Shown piece after piece: positions 57,826 to 64,000 of a stretch of DNA of 64,000 nucleotides. The first letter of the stretch is position 1. Every line of letters starts with the position of its first letter. The DNA is from Amphiprion ocellaris (Eukaryota; Chordata; Actinopteri; Pomacentridae), in contig NC_072770.1 of NCBI RefSeq assembly GCF_022539595.1, positions 18,527,304 through 18,591,303 of the forward strand, in the 5' to 3' direction. A program made the translations under genes and the position numbers. The notes under the pieces were generated by a model. The model had not been told where the DNA came from, did no database searches, and was given only the letters and a program-made list of their open reading frames with translations.

Positions 57826-58130
57826 TGAAACTGTCTCACTAAAATGGAACGCAACCATTACTAATGTTGTCAATTACACCTGTCCTATTCCTCCTGGGAC
57901 ACGTCACAATGTCTGCAGAGGAAAAAATTTGTTTCAATTTAGTTTTAGTATCCTGGTTTAAATGCACATGCTTAAATTGTGCTGTGCTCAACACTAAAAG
58001 GTGTTTTTTTATGGAAGACATTTAAAACATGTCACAGACGCAAAGGGACAGAAACAAAAAAATAAAAAAATATGGCTGCAGTCCATTTTAACTGCTTTGG
58101 GTTCCAGCATTGGCACACTGTCATGGTTTA
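57826..58130. repeat. Interspersed repeat, copy B (inverted)
   Basis: Begins gtctcactaaaatggaacgc and includes cctcctgggacacgtcac and atatggctgcagtccatttt. These are reverse complements of blocks in copy A. The family is not named; it is probably a non-autonomous element. Confidence 0.65.
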
Positions 58131-61020
58131 CTGAAACACTTGAACAGAAGTGATCAATCATTAACATTAAGACTGACACCTGTGCTTTTTCTGCTACTGC
58201 AAAACAAAGCACCTGCTATGAACAGGACATGTAAGTACAACTGGAAAATAATAATAAAATAAATAAATCCAGCAGCAGTTGATCCAGGTCTTTGACATCT
58301 TTGATGTGATTGGAATGAAAAGTGGCAGTGGGAGGGTGTTGTGTTCACTGGAAATTATGTCTGGAGCACTGAAAACTAGCCTGACTGGATTTGAAATAAA
58401 GGTAGATGAAAGATAGAACGCAAGTAAGAGATAAGTCTGTTTTGAAAATATCAGTCAACCAAATACAGTTCAAATGATTCCAGCATCAACAAACACAGCT
58501 GTCTGGTCATATCTTACAGAGAGATCTTATAGAGAATGTCAGCTTCAGATGATGGCTCAAATGATAGTGCCCTGAAGTAGGCTTGAGACGTTGCAGTATC
58601 AGGAAATATGTAGAAATGTGAAAAGTGGGGGGAAAAAAGCTCTGTGATTGCACCCTACATCCAAACAAATTTTAGGTTCCCTGTTCTTCTAGTTTGTGCT
58701 GCTTCTACAGTTACTTCACGAAACTGAGCTGCCATCACACGATGACAGAAAAAGACAGAAAGAAAAGGTGGTGCAAGGCTGACAAAAATACAGAAAGGTC
58801 CGTGACAGACCCAGAACGGCCTGGCTAGATGGAACTGAGCCAATCATGGCTTAGCACATCAGAGCTGAACAAACAGGCTCCGCACATTTATAATGAACCT
58901 GAACAAGCATGGCCAGAGTCAGCCCTAAAGCTAATAACCTGGTGTGTGAGGTTGTGAGTAAACATCTATTACATCATGAAACTGCAATGCGTGATAGCTC
59001 AAAGAGGAAAAAAGTCTCAGAACTGGAAATGAAGCAGTCACCGTGGAAAAGAGCTGCTCCTCACTGCAGTACCACTATATGTTTTTACAGTAGGCCACAT
59101 AAACAAGCAAGCACTAAATCTGATTTTCTATTTCAATGACAGGTCGTTTTAAGAAATTATCTGTGTTTATATGGACCCAGATCTGCATTCAAATATACGC
59201 GCTGAAAGACATTTATGCAAATTGTGGAGATTACCTAAATCCTGTCAATATAAGAGCTTTGTATGGATACATTGTGCAGAACTTTAAGTGAGTCAGAGAC
59301 AAGACCACTGGGTTTTGGTCATTGAAAATGATGGCACTGCCTCAGAGCTTGAACCACTATATTTTGCAGTTGATCGCTATGTGCACACAGTGTCAAAATT
59401 ACTTTACAGATGTGCAATTTATGTAAAATTGAACATGCCTTCAAGAATCTGGCAAGAATCTGTGACATATGGAAAAACAATTTGCTAAAAACTAGCAGGA
59501 ACTGGAAAGACAGTGGTTAAAAATTGTGAAAAACTTCAAAATGCCTGCAGCTGTAGGATGTGAGTGGTCTGTGCAAATACGAAAGTACAGATGAGTCCAA
59601 AATATAACTTCTTTGGTAGAGGTAGAAACATGAGATTTATAAACTTTTGAACCTCATCAATCACATAATGTTCTTGTTTACTCCCAGCTTTGACGAACAC
59701 AAAATAAGACATGTAACTCTCACAAACCTCTCCTTAATCCATAAGCCTTTCACTGAGGCATGGTGGCAAGTAATATTACCGCATTAACACCATCTCAGAA
59801 GCACGTAAGTGTACTTATGCGCACACACACGTACACACACTAATAACCTTGAACAAAGGAGCCTTTAATGAATTTCAGGGGGGACTGGCTTGCACGAATC
59901 AAAGCCTGCCTTTCTTTCACTAACCAAGGTTAATGTCTAACAACCCACTCTCAGATACTCTCACACACAAAGTTGTAGATCCATGACTTCAGAAAACACA
60001 ATATTGACTCACAATAATTTCCTGGAGACTTTCTCAGACCTTAACAATAACTACAACTTGTGTAATTCTAACCCTTACCCAAATCTTAACCTAATCTTAA
60101 AAATGCCTTCACCTTAAAATGCAATGATTTACCTCATGGGGACTCGCTTTTTGTCCTCCGAGGGAAGGCGAAGTCCCATAATGAGACAGATTTAGGTCCC
60201 CCAAAACATGACACACAACACAAGCAATGTCAACAAACAGCTTATTACAGATGCTGCATTGAAAAGCTTTAAAATTATGCATTTAGCTGTCCTTTTGTGG
60301 TGCTAAATCTCTTTCTGTCATGCACACACATGGCACACCCAGCGATCAGGTTAAATTAGGACAGGAAAGAAAACTGATCGAGGTTTGAGGAGATGAGATG
60401 AGCTGATGTTGCTGCTTCAAGGTCAGAGCCGGATAAATCGCCCTTGTGATACATTTATTCCAGTGACTGTTATAATTTCCCTTTGTGTCAGGAAATGACC
60501 CCTGATCAAATCAATACAAACTGGTGTTAAATGTCTGACTGACATGGACTCAAACTTTATTGTTACAGTTGTGGAGGGATAACCTGTTTTTGATCCTCTC
60601 TCCCTTCTTTCTGAGAACTGCTGAGCTCTTTGGCACGACGTCAAACCTGCTATACCAGCATGGAATGAATCCTGCTGCCGCTGTGTGTGCGTGCGAGTGT
60701 GTGTGCTCTCTCCACATGCATTAAAAGCGGTGTCCATTTCTGCCCCACTCACAGTTTACAAAGGCTTAGTTAAGTCAGACAAAATAGCATCTGAGCAAGA
60801 AGAGCCAAGCAGGACACCACATTGTAGGGACAAAGAGAAAGAGAGCAGTGACAAGAGACCAAGGGCAAGTAATGAGCCAAACTATCATCACCCGGAGCTA
60901 ATTCAGCAAATCTGTGCCAAATGCTTGCATTCGTGTGTAGTTATGCAACATAAAAAGTGCTCTCGTTAGAAGAATTATATCTTGTACATCATAACGGACG
61001 TGTGAGCAGGTGCTTCTTCT

Positions 61021-61056
61021 GGCCAATTATCAGTTATTATAGACTGATAATTGGCC
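61021..61056. repeat. Perfect 13-bp stem inverted repeat
   Basis: ggccaattatcag (61021-61033) and ctgataattggcc (61044-61056) pair perfectly around a 10-nt loop, and a third ggccaattatca follows directly at 61058. Confidence 0.85.
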
Positions 61057-64000
61057 AGGCCAATTATCATAGCCAATATTTGGCATTTTTCTGATCACGG
61101 GTATCCGTATTTTTATTGACTGATTATTGATAAATGAAATGTGCTACTTCAGGTCTGATCCACCTCCTCTCTCTGTTTTCACTCTGTGGTCTCAGAGATA
61201 TCCATCAAGCAGAGACTGCCAAAACTGACTGAGAAACACGAGCTGTTGGCACAAACCAGGAAATTAGCTACCCTCAGTGACTAAGGCTATGCTAACGACT
61301 AGCAGCTAAGGCAGCCACAGATTAACCTGAAAAAGAGTCTGGAAAACAATAATTAACAATGCTTTAAAATATCGACCTTAGTGGGCAATAAAAGTTATGG
61401 AACAGTGAAAGATTAAGAAAATAAAGAACAGCAAACTGATCAGTCCCACATTAACAGAAGAGAGCGTTCCAACTGTATCACTCCTATTTCTATGTTATAT
61501 ATTCAGCTATAGTCACCCCTATTAATGAAAAAAACGTAGTTATAAATCACACGTTTCCTGCTATCACATGCTGTTAAAATATTACATTTAATGTATATTG
61601 CTTCAATATATTGGTTATTTGCCTTTCTTGATCACCAATAATTGTCATCAGTACTGCCCCCCCCAAAAAAAACAAAACAAACAAGCATGCAAAGTCCGCT
61701 TTTTACTTTTTAGTTATAGTAGTTTAGTATAAAGCAATATTCTCAGCTGCATTTGCACTGATTGATGTCTCTCTCAAAAATCAGCACAACTTTGCCTATT
61801 GAAAAGTGAATTCAAGAAATAACACAACTATTAATTGAATCCGAAACTATCACCTTAAGTATGTTCACCAAGAAGCTCTAAGTAACTAGTTTGTTTAAAT
61901 GTGATTTTAGCTCTTCAAACACACCCAATTCCAATCTGTATCACCATAAAATACTAGTTATTCATCGGCGCAAATATATTCTAATATGTCTAAACAATTT
62001 CAAAATATATATTGCATGTATGTATCGAGGGATCAGTGCTATATGGGCTCATCCTTAGCAAGCAGATGTCCCAACTGTGCCCTCCAAGCAGCTCATGATG
62101 CCACAAGCCAATATTGACACACCAGTTACTGCAGGCAGATGCGGACAGATTGTGTTACCTGCGCTCACAAAGCTGCGCTGCCTTTGAGAAAATAACAGCA
62201 GGATAAGGTTAAGTGTTGCCACAAATGCAGAATTGCATTGCAGTGTGTGACACAAGACTTTCGCAAGCAATGGAAAGAAGATTTCAAGATGGGGTAATTG
62301 TGTCCACGGTACCTGGTGAGCTCACAAGTCACGTCAGCTACTGTCGATTCACAAGGTCGAGCGGTTTACAGCCACAAGAATGCAAGGTAATCTTCCTGCA
62401 GGCACCTTCCTTTACACTAAACACTGCCATCTCGCATAACTTCCTCACCACCACTCACCAAGTCAACAGTTGAGAAACAAGCCATGCATAAAACACAATG
62501 AGACCTATGTAGTAGTGGCAACAAAAAGAAGTTACATGTCAGTCGGATGGCTAAATGACTGCAATGAATGAGGGACCTTTGATATTTCAGGCTTGTGGAC
62601 TTTATCCTCAGCTGAGCAACGTAAAACTACACCAGTACAAGTTAAGCCATAAAGACCATGGGCTGCTGTTCGTCACCTGTACAGTCTTTGTAGTGACTGT
62701 GAGAAGGGCGGCTTTCTGTCAAACCACTGAACTGAACAAGAACCAGAAATGTGAAGCTACAGGCTGGGAGTGAATGGAAATCCACTGAAACTCGACTTAT
62801 CCAGCTTTTCGCATGAAGAAATAAGGCGTTATCCACAGGTTTGCTGATGCATAATTAGTCATTATTATGTAAATTATACATAATGACCACTATAGGTGTT
62901 AACTGTGTCTGTGGAAATCAGCTCTGAATGGATCTTGTTGTTGTCAGGCCTGTTTTGCATCACCTTGATTCCTATGACTAGAACACACTTATATAAGTCA
63001 CTTCAATCGTCAAATAAACAAATGCAACATAGAGGGCCTTAATATGTTGGCTATGCGAATGTTAGTACTACTGATTTTAATTACATTAACAATTAGACAG
63101 ATAACAAGTATATCTACCACTTTATTTAACCTGTTTCTTTAGCTTCTGCAGTAAAGAACATCTCAGAATAGGAAAAAGGGGCTTTGAAAAGTAGGTCTGC
63201 CCCTACCTTAACACTGTAACAGAAAGGACTTACATTACTGTTTTTTTTTTTCAGAATCAGAAAAGTTTTATGGCAAAGTAGGTCTTCACATAAAAACTAA
63301 CAAGTGTTACAAGACAAATGTTCAAGTTTTTGATCATATTAGTGGCTGTCAGTGTCAAAAAAAACTTAAACTGAACGGTTGGTTTGCCAAAAATTGATTA
63401 TAATCCACTTTATATACATTTTTATTTGGTTTTATCTCAGCCAAACAGTCATAAAGTGCAAACATGCATAACTTTATGTTAGTGGTGACAGCACAGGCAT
63501 GTCTTTTTGAAACTTTAATGCTTCTTGTTGGCAAATAATTGCAACTAATGAAATGTTTGTAGTTCATAGTGCAATCTGGCAGGGCACTTCTGATCATATA
63601 GGGGATGTTAAAGCATTAATATATATTAATACACCAACACAGACAAGTAAATTAAAGAAATTAAATCTTTTGCAGTTATTTTATGGGTTGTAATCTGTAA
63701 ATATGAATGAAATCTGTTATTCTGATGCATTAATAGCATTTTAAACACAATGTATGGGCTGCAGTCACATTTTGACTGGATTATAAGACCTAAATCGGTC
63801 GTACAAAGCTATTTTAGCCTAAAAACAGCTGGATTGGTTATGATGTGGGGCAAAGAGCAGGTAAAACGATGCAGGGACTTAAAGGCTTAGCCACCAATCA
63901 GTTTTTTGGCACAGCCTCGCTCCATTTTCTACTTGTGCTAGCTAACTTCATCACTGAAACACACTCAGTTGCCATTGGATACAACACTCGGCCGGAGGAA

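Larger units (their letters stand above)
52835..64000. other. PRKCD 5' intron and upstream region
   Basis: Eleven kilobases with no coding exon I can support. It holds the inverted repeat copy at 57.8 kb, a perfect hairpin at 61021-61056 and short TA- and homopolymer-rich stretches. The PRKCD noncoding first exon and promoter are either here unrecognised or beyond the window. CCAAT-type motifs occur near 63893 and 63975 but prove nothing. Confidence 0.55.

Overview
The window is vertebrate nuclear DNA, best explained as a ray-finned (teleost) fish. Multi-exon genes with GT-AG introns, long CA microsatellites, a decayed Tc1/mariner transposase fragment and other interspersed repeats support this. 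There are no operons, no bacterial signals and no CRISPR array. Three protein-coding genes lie head-to-tail, all on the minus strand: PRKCD (about 52.8 to 42.9 kb), SFMBT1 (about 40.5 to 19.4 kb) and STIMATE/TMEM110 (about 19.3 to 0.3 kb). I rebuilt each coding sequence exon by exon from splice sites and family knowledge. All three close in frame: 682 aa for PRKCD, 866 aa for SFMBT1 and 313 aa for STIMATE.

Layout. At 0.3-2.2 kb is the putative STIMATE 3' UTR with a CG/CA repeat. At 2.3-11.3 kb is the last STIMATE intron, which holds a cluster of tRNA-Glu(CTC) genes (plus strand) and tRNA-Arg(ACG) genes (minus strand), several tRNA fragments, direct and inverted duplications, a dead Tc1-like insertion and an unidentified 182-codon ORF. 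At 11.3-18.6 kb are the other STIMATE exons, with an array of about 330-bp tandem repeats in intron 1. At 18.6-19.4 kb is the STIMATE promoter, with ZNF143-like and E-box motifs, lying against the SFMBT1 polyadenylation signals. At 21.1-35.2 kb are 20 SFMBT1 coding exons. At 35.2-40.6 kb is the 5' intron and a probable CpG-rich first exon. At 40.6-42.9 kb is intergenic DNA with repeat remnants. At 42.9-52.8 kb is PRKCD with its 3' UTR. At 52.8-64 kb is noncoding DNA, read as PRKCD 5' intron and upstream sequence.

Functions. PRKCD is the novel protein kinase C delta. SFMBT1 is a four-MBT-repeat chromatin reader and repressor. STIMATE is a multipass ER protein that promotes STIM1 activation at ER-plasma membrane junctions. 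They share ancestral neighbourhood (human 3p21.1) rather than a pathway. RFT1, which lies between SFMBT1 and PRKCD in human, is not found here, and PRKCD has the opposite relative orientation.

The least ordinary part is the duplicating tRNA cluster inside the STIMATE intron. Also notable are two NAGNAG tandem acceptors, one in the PRKCD hinge where mammals carry the caspase-3 site, and a CA tract of about 145 bp beside an SFMBT1 acceptor. I see no wholly new system. The 182-codon ORF and the divergent, partly compensated tRNA-Glu are the best candidates for something undescribed.
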